From Mastigias papua (taxonomy: Eukaryota > Cnidaria > Scyphozoa > Rhizostomeae > Mastigiidae): a stretch of DNA of 64,000 nucleotides. The notes under the pieces are model-generated. The model was given only the letters and a program-made list of their open reading frames with translations. It searched no databases and was not told the origin of the DNA. Below are positions 39,601 to 52,200 of this stretch, piece by piece. Made by a program: the position numbers and the translations under genes. The DNA lies in the NCBI GenBank assembly GCA_964019165.1, contig OZ025268.1:838001-902000 (forward strand), given 5' to 3'. The stretch's first letter is position 1; every line of letters begins with the position of its first letter.

Positions 39601-42600
39601 TCCGAAACGAGCATGCAATCTTTGACTAAAAGAGTTTACACCCAGCATTTCATTTGTTGGGGATAACAAATTCAAGAGGATTGATTATCAGACCTTTTTG
39701 CATGTATACATCGTTGGTTATCTACTATATTTGCAAATCAGATAGACTGAATCAAAACTTTGGGTGATTTGTGTACCATGTGGAAACTATTGTTATCTAT
39801 TAATCTGAGTTATACCTGTGAATTCTATAGAAAAATGTCTGGCACTATCAAATCCGTCGTCACTTGGGTTATGTTTATCTGTAATCTACTACTGCCGAAG
39901 TGCTTTCGTAACACAATCTGAAATGATGTTATGCATAATTTCATATGGATCATAAATTACTGACTTCCAGCACCCGTCTTTAATTAGTTTAACTCATTTG
40001 ATGTTATACAGTATTACATAACAATTGATGATTAATTTTGCGTAAAGGTTAAGGCTAGTCCCATCTACGATTTCGTACGTTATGAAGTACCTATTTGATA
40101 GGACATTCATCCTGCGTCCTTAGGAGTGTGGCCAGTTCCTTTAATTGCCGCTTTTAGCTCCCCAGTGTTGTTACCTGGTACCCATTTCGTGCTGGGTGGA
40201 TAGCGAGCGAGCATCCCAACTATGGTTCGAAGTCTCGCATCGGAAATTTGTTTTGGGATAGCTAACTAAAATACTCCTTACCATGGATGTTAGTGATGCT
40301 CCAGGAAAACGTTCTGCAATTGGCATCATGACAATGGAAAATCCACTTTCCTTATGAATCATTAAACCATCAAATTTAGCTGTACTCGAAATCATCAACT
40401 GTAAAATATCACCTTGCATTAAGAATGCAACGCCACTGAAATGCAAAGTGAACGAGTTCCATTTACGGATATTTTCATAACTTATGCCATTCTGCTGCAA
40501 TTCTCCCTGCACGAAGAGTGCCATCTTTATAACAGATGGCGAAGCCTCTCGTTGAATGTGAATATTTGCTGATATCAGATAAAATCCAGTTGTTTGGATC
40601 GTCACACTCTTTCCATCATCAAAGTGTATCAGAGATGGAGTATAGAAGGAGCCGACTCCGTTTGTGGCTGCCTTCCACTTGTCAGTGACATACCATGTGT
40701 TGCCGACAGTGCTTAGAAAGTTTTGTTGTAAGTTTTTAGAAGCTGAAAATCCAGTATGGGTTGCATCAGTACTTTCTACGAGTAGAAATAAAGACCAACT
40801 ACTCAATTCAAAAATAGTATAGTCTCTATCTTGGCTGGAATAGACAGCTAATGTTATTACGTCACCCTTTGTAGCTTTAAACGAGCCACTTACAAATAAC
40901 GGATAATATCTTCGAGCGCTTGGCACTGTTTTTGGACCGGATATATCAGCATAAAGTCCTGTCACTTGGACTCCATTGTTCATAATTGCCAGTTTGTACT
41001 CAGAGCCTACAATGGTACTGTCTGCATTACCTAGGATTACAATTGCAGTTGAGTGGTAAACTCCGGAAACAGGAATGACAAATACCCCAGAGCTGCTGGT
41101 GAAAGAGCCACCAATATGGAGTTTGGTTTGCCAATTTGTAATGTTAGTCCACTCAACTTTCGCTACCTTGGTGGTTGTTGGAATCTGTGCTCTGAAAGCA
41201 TGTGAATTTTGCCCAATGTATGCAACGGAGAAACCAGTGTTCCCCTTGATAGACCAATCCGTATCCGATGGAGAATTCACTGCAACAAAAACTTCGTCAG
41301 CCTTTTTTAATTGCATTATACCTCCTAGATTTAAAGTCATGGTCATGGTCGGATTTCCAACTTTTGTAAAAATCCCGCTTTCAATCCTGATATCCTTGTT
41401 ATTTGTGATTAACGCTTCCACTACCTCAAGATCTGCAACGATAATATTGGCAGAAACTAAATACAAACCATCATTGGGAATACGATATGTTCCACTAACG
41501 GAATTGATCCCTTTCAAGAAGTCATAGCCACCATGTATTTGGTCAGTTTTCCAACCATTTATAGGCTTCCATCCGGTTGCTGAAAACGCCTTTGCATTCG
41601 GTAATCTCGCTAGCATTCCGGGATAGTAAACGGGCAGCTGAACAGCTGAAAAACTAGACCCGGGTAGAACAAGTGCCTGACCATATTGAGTTTCAATGGT
41701 AACAGACACTGGATTAGCTATTCGAAGTTCAGCTGTGGTTGATAATGATACATCTGTTAGGTTTGAGTACCCATCATGACTTAATGTCCTCTTCACCAAA
41801 GCAAACAGGTTCGGTTGAGAATATATGGAAATAATCAATTTTGAACCAGCAACCGATTGCCATTTGATTTTGAGATTAGCTGTGATAAGATATATCCCAC
41901 GGTGTGGTGCGCTAAAGTCTCTGTTGTTTACGAGCTGGGAGAATGTGCCAGGTGACTTGAACTCAGTCACGTCATTGTAATCTGTAGGCCATCCCGAAAT
42001 CATCTCTTGTTTGTTGACTTCGGTAACTGAAAAATTGCCCTTTAAACGGGTGTTGAACCCAGTTGTATGCTGGGATATTTTGTTTACAAGTACCATTGAA
42101 TATGTGCTATCCTGCATTATTTGTACTGCATTCTTCTTGGCAAGAATTGTCAGTTTTACAATATCAGATTTATAAAGATTCATGATTTGATGTATGTTGA
42201 CTGTTATTTTAGTTGCAGTTGTGTTTGGAAAAGCTATTTCAATCTCCCGCAATGCGTATTGGTTAACAAACAGTTGTAGCACTGATGTCCCACCTGGGGC
42301 ACCACTTATTATTAGATTTATTGATACCATATAAATACCATCACAAATTGCCTGGATGTAGCTTCTTGAAGGGAGAAATCCTACAGAAATGTGAAAAGAT
42401 CCTCTCATTGCTGTTGACCAGCCACCAAGTTCCTTTGTGCTCTTTTCTGTAATACCAACTCCGTGGCCTAATATAAATGAGAAGCCTGGCACTGCTCCTG
42501 CAGTCGTCACTAGTGCCACTGTGAAGGTGCTTCCTGGCTGTATTGAAGCTGTCGCAAGCTCATCGTTCGTCTTATTGAATTGAATTCCAATTGAAATGCT

Positions 42601-43594
42601 GCTGAAAATTGTCATGCGGAGGACCCCAGCGCCCGTCAACACTACGATATCTCCATTACTTTCTGCAATACTCTTTAAGGTAGCGCCGGATGTGTCATTT
42701 TTGTCTAAGACAACTGCACCAGTTAGCGCAGCTTTAGCATTTATTTTCAATATCAAGTTGTATGATAGATAGTAGGCTCCCGGTTTGTTTACATTGAATG
42801 TGCCTTGTTTTTCATCAACTGACAATCCTACATAAAGGAAAGATGGGAAGGATTAGTGATAGTGTTCGTATTTTATGCCAGCGTTGACTACAGTGAACAG
42901 AGCAAGAAAAGAACATAGTCCATGTGATAGAACAACAATGGAAAGATTGCAAGTGAGTTACCTTTGAGGAATAAGCCAGGTTTGCTAATCGCACTTTTGA
43001 AGTTCCAATTATCTATGTAGTTCCATCCGGATTTAGAAATGGTTTGAGAAGCATCTAGTCTGGCAGCAGAACCAGAAAATATCAATGCTGTTGAAAGAAA
43101 TATGCCTCGGTTACATCAAAATTCCATCGTTTACTTTCGCTCTTATTTTAATGTCTAGATTAACATGTATTTTAGCAACTTTCATTAAACTGGTGTATAT
43201 CTTAGATACTGTTGGTCACTGGTTGCAAGTGAGAAGCCTTTCTTGGCAAAGCGTTCATTTCCCACTTCTTTCGTTTTGTGGTTACATCTTATGCTCGATA
43301 TGCCACTTTCCGAAAACAGAACTCTTTCAAGGATGATGCATGCTAGTTTGTTATAAGTTGTACGAGGAGTATATGGGTTGCATCGATTGTCTATTTTGAG
43401 CAATAAAATGTTTGTTTTTGTTGATTAGATTTTCTCATATAGTGTTATACATAAGGTTAGCATTACACTTGTGACCAAAGTCAGTCCAATGTTTGACCTA
43501 GATGATAGGAATTAAGTTTCTTGATAGGCACAGTGCACTCACCTTCTGAACGGGCAACTATAAACAGGATTATTGCAATGGTACAGTCATTCAT
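30386..43594 (-). CDS. Gene E: type I membrane protein with tandem C1q/TNF-like modules, Ig domain, seven EGF-CA modules and TM helix
   Basis: Sixteen exons on the minus strand: 43594-43543, 43087-42962, 42827-40282, 39422-39169, 38848-38054, 37604-37390, 36838-36678, 36021-35895, 35157-35035, 34515-34390, 33740-33612, 33261-33133, 32459-32298, 31658-31530, 31344-31222, 30648-30386. All phases agree, giving 5460 nt and 1819 residues. Order: signal peptide 1-17 ([11 protein letters not shown]). About nine repeats of roughly 140 residues (20-1329), each with W, then G-x-Y-x-x-S-x-N-L and a closing GS-x-F-S strand as in C1q/TNF-like jelly rolls. Ig domain 1340-1425 (WQCVAFG, HWLKND, GTYQCVA). 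Seven EGF-CA modules 1426-1732 (DxDEC or DxNEC starts). TM about 1769-1790. Then a tail of about 30 residues with YIEM. It probably acts at the cell surface in recognition or adhesion. The module identity is by pattern only, and I know no characterised protein with this order. Confidence 0.8.
31222..35157 (-). CDS. Gene E exons 9-15: seven EGF-CA modules, one per exon
   Basis: Exons 35157-35035, 34515-34390, 33740-33612, 33261-33133, 32459-32298, 31658-31530 and 31344-31222 are all class 1-1 and each encodes one EGF module. The starts are DVDEC, DTNEC, DQDEC, DIDEC, DVNEC, DTNEC and DIDEC, the calcium-binding N-terminal signature. Inner motifs are of the type C-x-N-x-x-G-S/T-Y/F-x-C-x-C and G-(F/Y)-x-G-x-G. 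The fifth module has an insertion between its first two cysteines. Calcium binding would stiffen this region as a stalk above the membrane (inference from EGF-CA families). Confidence 0.88.
31930..32150 (+). mobile_element. tRNA-derived SINE, type 1, in gene E intron
   Basis: A box-A-like ttggttggtagcgc (about 31938-31951) and a box-B-like gagttcgagccc (about 31973-31984), about 23 bp apart, give a recognisable tRNA-like head. A unique body follows to about 32150. It lies in antisense orientation to gene E, between exons 13 and 14. The ends are approximate. Confidence 0.6.
35895..36838 (-). CDS. Gene E exons 7-8: one Ig-like domain split by an intron
   Basis: Exon 36838-36678 carries the first half ([20 protein letters not shown]) and exon 36021-35895 the second ([20 protein letters not shown]). 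The two Ig cysteines, the core Trp and the Y-x-C motif are present, which is a typical I-set/C2-like pattern. The intron between the halves is phase 0. The domain is the hinge between the C1q-like array and the EGF stalk. Confidence 0.82.
40100..40245 (-). mobile_element. SINE copy, type 2, just 3' of gene E exon 3
   Basis: Its reverse complement aligns with the plus-strand element at 52015-52170. Shared motifs include gttgggatgctcgct, tccaccca, aatgggtacc, acactggggagct and aaaggaactggccac. It sits 37 bp inside the intron after exon 3, in the sense orientation of gene E. Confidence 0.7.
40282..42827 (-). CDS. Gene E exon 3: giant exon with about six tandem C1q/TNF-like modules
   Basis: A single 2546-nt exon, phase 1 in and phase 0 out, open throughout. 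Six successive modules can be recognised by the strand motifs [45 protein letters not shown] and GFYLISANI. Each is followed about 80-100 residues later by a closing strand such as [26 protein letters not shown] or GFSIVMMP. A Trp-containing linker (GWKTD, NWQTK, DKWKA) precedes the next module. Modules are strongly diverged from each other, so the array is old. The modules of exons 4-6 are by contrast split by introns. Confidence 0.85.
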
Positions 43595-45992
43595 CTTCGA
43601 TTTGAACAATATACATCAGATGGTTTCACTGCATAGCTATCAACTCATTGCTGCTAAGAGATATAAGTTAATATCAGTGATCACTTCTAACACTTATAGC
43701 TCATCTTGAACTCTCCGTTTCGCATACAAATCTACCTGTAAGAGTGTTATGCTCTTCTGCCTTATCACTGTCCTACCAACAGACAGTATTTTCCTGACAA
43801 CGATGCGGGTATTCAGATTCACACATCACCTCGTTGTATTCACATCAAAGATGACCATTCTGTATTGCGTATGAGCTTCTCATTAATTCTTTATGTATAT
43901 TTGAGCGTTTTGCTTTCCCTTTCTGCATATGGAACTATAATTTGTACAATAAGTTGTTTAGTTTAACTCTTCTATGGGCACAAATCATAAGATTTTGTTA
44001 CCTAATGGTTAAAAAGCTTGATTCCGAGAACATAATATTTTTCGGCTACGCGGTTTTTATACGCAGCAAACTTTCTCCCTTCAGCCTGGGTGATTTTTAA
44101 TATTTTGTCAAATTCAGATTTAAGTGTTTCGTAAGTGTTACTTAAATTTATTGAAATTTCCTATAACAACAAGGCAACTCTGAGACGAGAAGTGGAATTT
44201 TTAGTTAAAACTTTTGAGAGGTTGTTTGTATTGTGTTTCCAGGTCAATAAAAATTTTCGCGTAGAAACAGACCTTTTAGGTTTACTGTTGAACTTCAGCC
44301 TGCCGAAATTTCTAGCGAGGACGTACTTCATAGTTTTAGAGGTAAAATTCACAAAAATCAACCTGATTTCTTATTTATCTTCGTCATTAATTGATTGATC
44401 AATTTATCATCAATTTATCAATTTATATTTAGCTTTGGTGACCATGACCGGGGTATTTCCCTCAAATGAAATGCAAGATAACTCAAATCAATGTCAGATT
44501 TACTAATCTATGCGTATATTATTTTGAGATCTTAAAGTGTACAGTTTTACCTTTCTTTTTCCTGTAAATAGACGTAACATCTAATGTGAGATGAACTTTA
44601 CTTATGTTGTTGTACATATATTGAATTGTAAGCACCATAGGGACCAAATGATTCATTGTCCTTTCCCGTTGTATAGGGGGGCAAAATGAGACACTTAAGC
44701 AAATATTCTACTCTTGCTCAGCCAGGAATAGGTAAAAAAAGAGGACAGCATTCATATGCTTACTTTAGCACATGAGCTATACAACAGCAAAAGCAATTTT
44801 CCCTGGTTTTTCATAATTTGAAAATTTCAAGCTTTTTCTACAACATGTATATCGTATAAAATTCAAGCTTTTTCTACAACAGGTATATTGTATAAAGTTT
44901 TCAAGAAATTTTCCTTAGCCTTGGCAAAATTGCTCTTTTAATCATCGATGACTCTGCAAAAAATTCGTTTTTCTCACATCAGCATTTCGTTACCACAGAA
45001 ACAACGGTTGAAAAGCTGAAAGAGGGGTTCCATTTTTAAAGCATAGACTGGTCTGATTTGTTTCTCCACCGGACAAACCGAAAATTCATCATGAAACAAG
45101 AAATGTCGTATTTTGCCCCGAATTACCATATCGTGTAGACAAAGTGCGTTGTAGTTTTCTTGAAAATCTTATAAGGTGAAAAGAGAAAATTTGCTGAGGA
45201 CAGATGTAGATAGGTCAGATTTTCTCCAAGTTACTTTTAAAAGATATTGGAAGTATCAGAGGAATTTTTGAGATTTGATGAAGGACTGAAAATAGTATTT
45301 AACTTTTATGAACATTAATATTATGAAAGTTAGTAGGCATGTGACCTGTCTCTGATGCAGAGCCATTCTTAGCGATACTTGTCTTGTTACGAGTTAATAA
45401 CCAAGATTTATCGGAAGATATCCTGATTCAACCATCTGATTGAAAAAATTAGGTTTCAACAGGTCAAGTCTGTATCTACACAGTTATCTTTAGTACCTGT
45501 AAGATAACTTAGTAAATAGTGGCTTAGCCACAGATAAATCGATAGATTAATACAACTACTAAATTATTGTTACTTTCGTCTTCAAAAGGAATATTATTTC
45601 ATTCATATTTTTCCCTAAGCGCTATTCTGCCCTGAGAATGTGAAGCGTTTTGTTTTCATGTCAATTTTACTTGTTTAATAGGAACTAAATCCAATCTAAT
45701 TATCTTCTGGTGCTGCAACACTCTCTATATTTTAAGCTGTTAATTCAGCTATTCCCCAATGCAGAGTTTCAATTGAAACAGAACATTGTGACCTTAGTTT
45801 AATCAATTCTGATTAGATTCCACTTCTATTCTTCTATAAAACCCGTGAATAAAATCATTTACTATTGTATATAGCACCTTATTCAAGCTGTTGATAACTT
45901 TATCCTATGTCAAGTAACCTGGGTCTGACAAATATGCATAAAGGCATCATTCATTGAATCATTAATCAAACCATACATTAGATAATCAATCG

Positions 45993-46067
45993 AATCGTAT
46001 CAATGGAATCGTTTCAATCAAATCGTATCAATGGAATCGTTTCAATCAAATCGTATCAATCGAATTG
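45993..46067. repeat. 28-bp tandem repeat, about 2.6 copies
   Basis: Two identical units (45993-46020, 46021-46048) beginning aatcgtatcaatggaatcg, then a partial diverged copy. Confidence 0.85.
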
Positions 46068-47420
46068 TACCTTTGTTCAGTAGTGGTTTTAAGGATATAA
46101 ATTACTCAAGATGCATATATTTTCTCATAGGAAAGCCACTTTTTGCCTGAGCCTCAGTTTTTTAACTTTTCCCAAAATAGAAGCTGAGATTTTCTTAAGA
46201 TTTTCTTAAGATTTTCTTAACTTAAATTGGAATAAACGGGCTAAAAGAAGTTACCTTTATTTGTTATAAAACAGTTTGATCTTTGTTATCCACGATTATC
46301 AAGGAAAAGTCTCGATCTTTGTAAAGGAGCTAAGAATGAACTAGTATGGATTTTTGGCACTTAGAAAAGATGAACTTTGGAACTTGAGTCTTGTGATTTT
46401 CCTATCTCATTTTCTTAACATGTTGGCCTTTTGAGTCTCATTTTCTTAAAAAACCTTTTTCTTATAAAATAAAACGTGTAATCAAAGAAATGAGGATTGT
46501 AGGAAAGAGTCTAGGCTAAGTAAAATAGAGATGATTCTCAAAGTATACCACAACTTTTGTGGACATTTAATTCATAATGCAAGGATGGGATATTAGGAAG
46601 TCATGTTGTGAAGATGTTATATTTCAAGAGGCAATGTTGTGAAGATGTGATTTGTCAAGATTTGATGATAAGAAAGATGTGATAATTCAAGATACAATGA
46701 AGTAGAAATATCTACCAGCAACATATGAATTTTGGCAGAGAGAGTTATCCTGCTATAAGCCGTTGTTAAAGCGAGTAACCCGTTGCCCATTCAAAATTTC
46801 ACTATTGCAAGAAAAAGCAGAGCTATATTTCAATGCAATGCAACGAAAGCCCCGTATGCTCGACATATAAGTGAAAACGGCGCTCTATAGTTTTGAGAAC
46901 TCTTAGATTTGTTAATATCTCTCTAAGATATTTTGCTTAAAAAGCTTGAAATGACAAATCAGAAAGAAATTGAGTTATCTCTTCAGCATGGCTCATGGTG
47001 CACTCAGTGAGAACTTTCTGCCGTTTACTTCTTTTTACGTCCATCATTTTCCTGGATGTTTGGCTCTAAGTTTATTTCTCCTTTCTTTTTTTTAATTGGA
47101 CACTTAGTGAACTATTCTCTTCAATTTGCTTACAGCAGATGTCAGAAATATTAAATTATTAACATAACAGAGATTTAAGTTAACAGCTATATAAACACAA
47201 GTTTTCGGTTCCTTTTTGCTAAGATGCTTAGCATCCATGCTTATAAAGTATATAAAGAAGATCATTTAAGCTTTTATGGATGCAGCGTAGTTTTATTCGC
47301 ATGCAAAGCCGATTTTCTGTAGAGCAATAAAAATAAAAAGTTTAGCTCTCGATCTATGGTTTGAATTTGCCAGCATAACTAATGAACATATTCAGCATTG
47401 TAAGCATCAATATAATCATC

Positions 47421-47421
<1 letters not shown>

Positions 47422-47459
<38 letters not shown>

Positions 47460-47490
47460 CTATCATGATCATGATCATGATCATGATCAT
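47422..47490. repeat. (CAT)n / (ATGATC)n microsatellite
   Basis: Twelve or more cat triplets, then four atgatc hexamers. Acidic and His open frames across it are artefacts of the repeat. Confidence 0.9.
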
Positions 47491-47948
47491 CATCATCATT
47501 ATCAACATCATCGTCTTTATCGTCAGCTCTATCATCATCAATATAATTATCAGATTTCATTATCATCATCATTACTTTATTACAATCATCCGTATCATGA
47601 ACCATCGTCACTGTAATTGCCAGTTATCATCATCATCACGATTACCATAATGATCATAACATCGGCAAAGGGCAATATAGAGCAATATGATTTTGCGATA
47701 TCATTATCTTAAATATATATTCTTATTATGACAAATGATACATCGAGTACTGTACAGTAGTGTACAACGCAGAAATAACATTCTACCTTAGAATTAGCGT
47801 TTTCGCTGAATATCTCACAATTGGTTCACAGTTAAATTTTTTGATCACACCAGTTTTATAATACTATTATGCTAGGAATACTTTTTAGTGTAGGAGGCTC
47901 TGAAAATATATTAACCTTCAAATTTTAAAGTAGGATAGATACTGAGAC

Positions 47949-48327
47949 CAGGGATGCCAGGCAGGAGCACCCTTACTGCTTTTCATTTGGGGAGCAGGGA
48001 GAGCAAAAGTGCTCTTTGAAGGAATGCATCAACTTTCTTTTTACCCATTCTCATCCCAATCCTAAAAATTCTTTTTGAAGCCTGGCAATAGTAATTTTAT
48101 TTTTCTGTACACTTCTTCATTTGTATTTTCTGTTCAGTTAAAGCTAAAACTATCTGGCATTAAAAAAGCTACATTAAAGTTATTTGTTTGAGTTTAAAGC
48201 TGTATATTAATATTCCACTATTTTTTCTGGGGCCAACAACATTTGTTGATGACGATGATTATATTGAACAAAGTACCCCCCTGCTACACACTGCCCCTCT
48301 TGCCTCTTATTCCATCCGGCGTCCCTG
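47949..48327. mobile_element. hAT-like MITE with target-site duplication
   Basis: The left end is cagggatgccaggc. The right end, reverse-complemented, is cagggacgccggat, an imperfect terminal inverted repeat of the CAGGG type. Flanking 8-mers are actgagac (47941-47948) and actgaaac (48328-48335), a target-site duplication with one mismatch. The 379-bp body has no coding capacity. Confidence 0.7.
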
Positions 48328-48335
48328 ACTGAAAC

Positions 48336-51300
48336 AACGCGTAAACAGATGTATTAATCCCGTGAAGAAACAGGAATAGTTTTAACTTATAATTTTGACC
48401 TAGAACCCCTTTTTAATAACAAGAGTTGTATTATCTGTCACACATGATTGAATTTGTATTGAATTGGCTATGTCGCAACTTTAAAATCCTTCTTATATAT
48501 ATAAGTATTATTAAGTTTTAGATTATTTATTGTATTCTATTGCCTGACGGTTTCTGGATTTGAATTAAGAGTAACGTAAAACCTTGCATTACCAGTTACT
48601 TTGACTAATTTATTCCTTTGCTTAAAACCGACAATCCCTTTATTTATGCTTGTCGATAGATTTTCAACGTCATCTTTAGACCTACATAAGGTTTTTTTTG
48701 TTATATCATAATTCCTCTCTATTCATTGAAAGGTAGTCCTCAAAGTCGACCATGAGTATGATATTTGTCGATGAGATTGCGAAACCAACCAATATTCCGT
48801 GGATTTAACAGAGGATAGTAGCTCTGGTCAAGACAAAGAGGTGTCCATAGAATACCAGGTAAGATAGTACATACAATGGACCTATTAGAAAATTTCTCCT
48901 TCAAATAGACCACGTCATCAGTAAGAAATAAATATGCACAGAAGGGTACTCTTTCAATTTTACGTCCGTAAATAGAATCACAAAGGATATAGGCTGTACA
49001 CTTACGTTAATCTATGGTAAATTAACGGTAATAAAAAAGTAATTAATGTAAATAAATTTATTAAATTGCTTTGAACGTGTTGACAAAATCAGTAAAACTC
49101 AGATATGTAAGAAACAAAGTTATAATAATGATCAATAAGTAATAGCAAAACATATTGCTTTGAATAAACCAATCGTAACTAAAAATTTTTCAATAGAATT
49201 ATAAACAAAGAAGCAATGATAACAAGGAAATTCTTCTTTTGACAATTAAGTGCTACTTACTTCGTGCATAAGTTTATTTATTATTTATATCATCTTTATA
49301 AACCAGATATCTGAATGATTTCCTTTAAGTAATCTTTCGTATTTATCTAATGCTTGCTACCTTATCTCTTCTTCTTTCAAGCTAGTACGAAAGTTTTTAT
49401 TCCATACATTTTCAAGTACTTCATTAATGTTTTTATGTACTAAGACTTAGCACTGTTTTTTTTGAGCATTTACTAAACAAATTGAAATATTTTCAGCCCA
49501 TTTGTTTTGCATGTTTTACTGTTGTTGATGAAAGAAAACATGAAGTAATCTTGAAATAGATATATTGTTTGGCTGATATCCATGGCCATCCGTCACAGAT
49601 CCTCTCTGTCCTAGCTGGTTTGCTATCCAAGTAAACTCAAATCTGATTAAATCCCAAGTGATTACTCCACCAGATCTCGGCTAGACAGTCCAACTCGTTA
49701 AAGGAGGCTAATCCTTCTCTTTGTAAAAAGACACATAGGTGGGAGGGCTTTTTATGCAAACGCATATCCATGAAATAGATGCACTTCCTTCAATTATAGA
49801 ATGAACAAATTGTCAGAGGAATACCTTGCAGCAAGCATTAATTCGACAAATTGGACTACCTGAAAGAATATAGACTTGACTAAAAGAAAACTTGAAATTC
49901 TCGTATTATCAAACAAATGAAATGAAATTAATTAAAATTGATTGAATTAACTGTTGTAGCAATATTAAGACTTGTTTTAAAAAGTGCATTCAAAATCAAT
50001 AATATGAAAAACTCCTCTATACTCTGTTACGTAAACAGATGTTCGTCGACTGAAATTTTATGACTTCTCTGAATATATCCTTCATCTTCTAGCTTGCCAT
50101 CAAATTAACAATAATATTCACGGCTACCATTATGACCATCTGGGAGCTTTTTTTGAGGATTCTCAATTTCCTATCTTGTGTGACAGGGTTTGAATGGATT
50201 TCAAAAGGAAAATAAGGTCTATCAAGCACCAGTTGAAATACACCGCAATCAGTAATAGGAAATTGTTCACCATATGCATTATTTATGAACTTAAGCATAA
50301 AGCAATTCACATGTGAACTCTTCTAAATATGTTTAGAACATGCTGATGTTTACGGCTCGGCCAATGATGTCAGTAGGAGACGCGCTGGTCTGCTAGTTAC
50401 AACAACATTTGCCAGATAGCTATTTGCAAGGGAAGGTGGGCAGCGCTGCAACACCTGGTTCATTCCTGTCTCTTTTGTGGTGCTGCAATTACATTACGCG
50501 GTCGCAGTGTCACCAAAACTGCAAGATAGGGGGATTTGCTGCATGTACTATCGCTATAATTTAACACCATTCTTTCGCAATGTCAATGTGATAGCTCAGA
50601 AAGATGTTTGATTGACTACTGCCTTGCAGATAGTTGGTGGAAGAAGAGGAAGAATGGCCTTATATAAATGGCACTCAGTCGAAAGAAATTGGTTCTTGTT
50701 GATTTGTATCTTTGGGGCTTGTGTAAAACGAGGTTGGTATGATTTCATTGTGGATAATTTCACCGGTCATAGTGTTGCAATTATGAGAAATAATCAATGT
50801 TTGTATGATCAAGAAAAGAATCGCAAATGCGAAGGAGCTGCACGTATCTGAGTCGCAAATCGACAGCGTTTCAATGATATAAGGCGGGTGGCTTGCGAAA
50901 TCATTTTCTACATATTAGTCAGAATAGCGTTCTCTTCATGTATCTGGTGTCAAAACCATAGAGCTATTTCGTAAATGAATGCTCTGTCAATATTTGTCAA
51001 AAAACCATGTTTCTATTGGCCTTAGTTATAAACATCGGCAGTTCCTAAGTAAATAGGAACATGTATTTGCAATTTAAATGCAAAGAATTCCACCTTTAAT
51101 GAGGGTTTGTTCATGAACATACATCTGTAGATTTTGCTCCTGTTTTGTTTACCATAAAAACGTCAGCTTATAGAAAATTTGCATCAGCGATCGATCCTAT
51201 TTGTCATGCTGATGCTTGTACTTTAAACTTCTACAGATACCGTTAAAAATAATGCTGAAAACCCAATGGCAAAGTCATCAAACTGGTTTTCCTGTTGCTT

Positions 51301-51964
51301 TTGTGATTTTGCAAAATCTTAGGACATTTTTCTTGTCGAATTCGTTCGTTTCAACTCAGATTGATTCAATAAATTAGCAGGTCATTAGTTTACCTATCTG
51401 GTGACAGGTAGAATATAAAACCTGCTTTGGGGCTTAGTGTAATATCTGATAAATACAAAAAGCAATTTTGTTCAGGGATGACCATATAGGCCGCATTTCA
51501 TATGATTTTAAGCTGAAAACCATCTCTAGTATTCATTTTCTCCAACGTAAGAATAAACAGGAACACAGATTGTTAAGAAACTGAATTCAAATCTTTGACT
51601 AGTTTTAAGATATTATCAGAAGGCCATTCAACTTGGTGCTTTTTGCTACCGTTGCATAAAAACTGAGAGAAATATATTTTTAAGCACGCTTTTGCAAAAT
51701 GAATTATGGAAAGTTATGTATTTCATTGTACAAAATGGCATTGATAAGTTCAAAACTTGATAGAAACATATGCTAATCCTCATATCAAGCAATGTTAATC
51801 AGCTTTGATAGCATTGAGAAAATAGTAGTAGCTGAAATCTCAGGATTTCTCGGCTTTGAATCTTGTAGATTTGTGATAATAGTGGACAATGAGCGGTCGT
51901 ACATGTGCAGCTACTACCTATCCGCATTAACGCTAAGAAAGTTTATTGTATGGTTCAGTCAAAC
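48336..51964. other. Gene-poor spacer, middle part
   Basis: No gene was recognised. An open stretch at 50612-50851 (79 codons) follows a tgccttgcag that could be an acceptor, but it shows no domain. The region 50340-50560 is less AT-rich than its surroundings and remains unexplained. Confidence 0.35.
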
Positions 51965-52200
51965 TAATGGGCAAGTGGCCAAGTGGTTCGAGTGCTTGAC
52001 TGCTGAGCAAAACACCGATGGTTCAAGCCGAACCCTTGGATCTCAGTTGGGATGCTCGCTTACTGTCCACCCAGAGGCAAATGGGTACCTGGTGGCAACA
52101 CTGGGGAAGCTAAAGGCGGCGAGGAAAGGAACTGGCCACCCTGCCTCACTATGCTGACGGCTCAGGATAAGCGTCCCCTCTAACGGGCATCCCCCCCACT
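51965..52200 (+). mobile_element. tRNA-derived SINE, type 2, head and body
   Basis: Box A-like tggccaagtggt (51976-51987) and box B-like ggttcaagcc (52020-52029) sit at tRNA-like spacing. A body containing aatgggtacctggtgg and aactggccaccc follows and is shared with the copy at 40100-40245. The head resembles a Leu/Ser-type tRNA. A 121-codon open frame across it is not a gene. Confidence 0.75.

Larger units (their letters stand above)
43595..47948. other. Spacer between the two C1q-like genes, left part
   Basis: The promoter of gene E must lie at the left end, but no core element was assigned. Contents noted: a duplicated block of about 40 bp near 44825-44905 (caagctttttctacaaca twice), a 28-bp tandem repeat at 45993-46067, an 11-bp unit gattttcttaa three times near 46191-46223, and ATC repeats at 47422-47490. 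No gene was recognised. Confidence 0.4.

Noticed and set aside
39794..39911. Exon-like minus-strand segment between gene E exons 3 and 4 (open, with acceptor and donor)
   Set aside because: Read in the phase required it meets a TAG just before the donor. Exon 3 joins exon 4 in phase without it and continues the module pattern. At most it is a rare alternative terminal exon.
41075..41527. 150-codon plus-strand open frame
   Set aside because: Shadow of gene E exon 3 on the opposite strand.
47354..47650. Asp/His-rich and Ile-rich open frames
   Set aside because: Translation of the ATC/ATG microsatellite.
51792..52157. 121-codon plus-strand open frame
   Set aside because: It runs through the SINE head and body; no domain.
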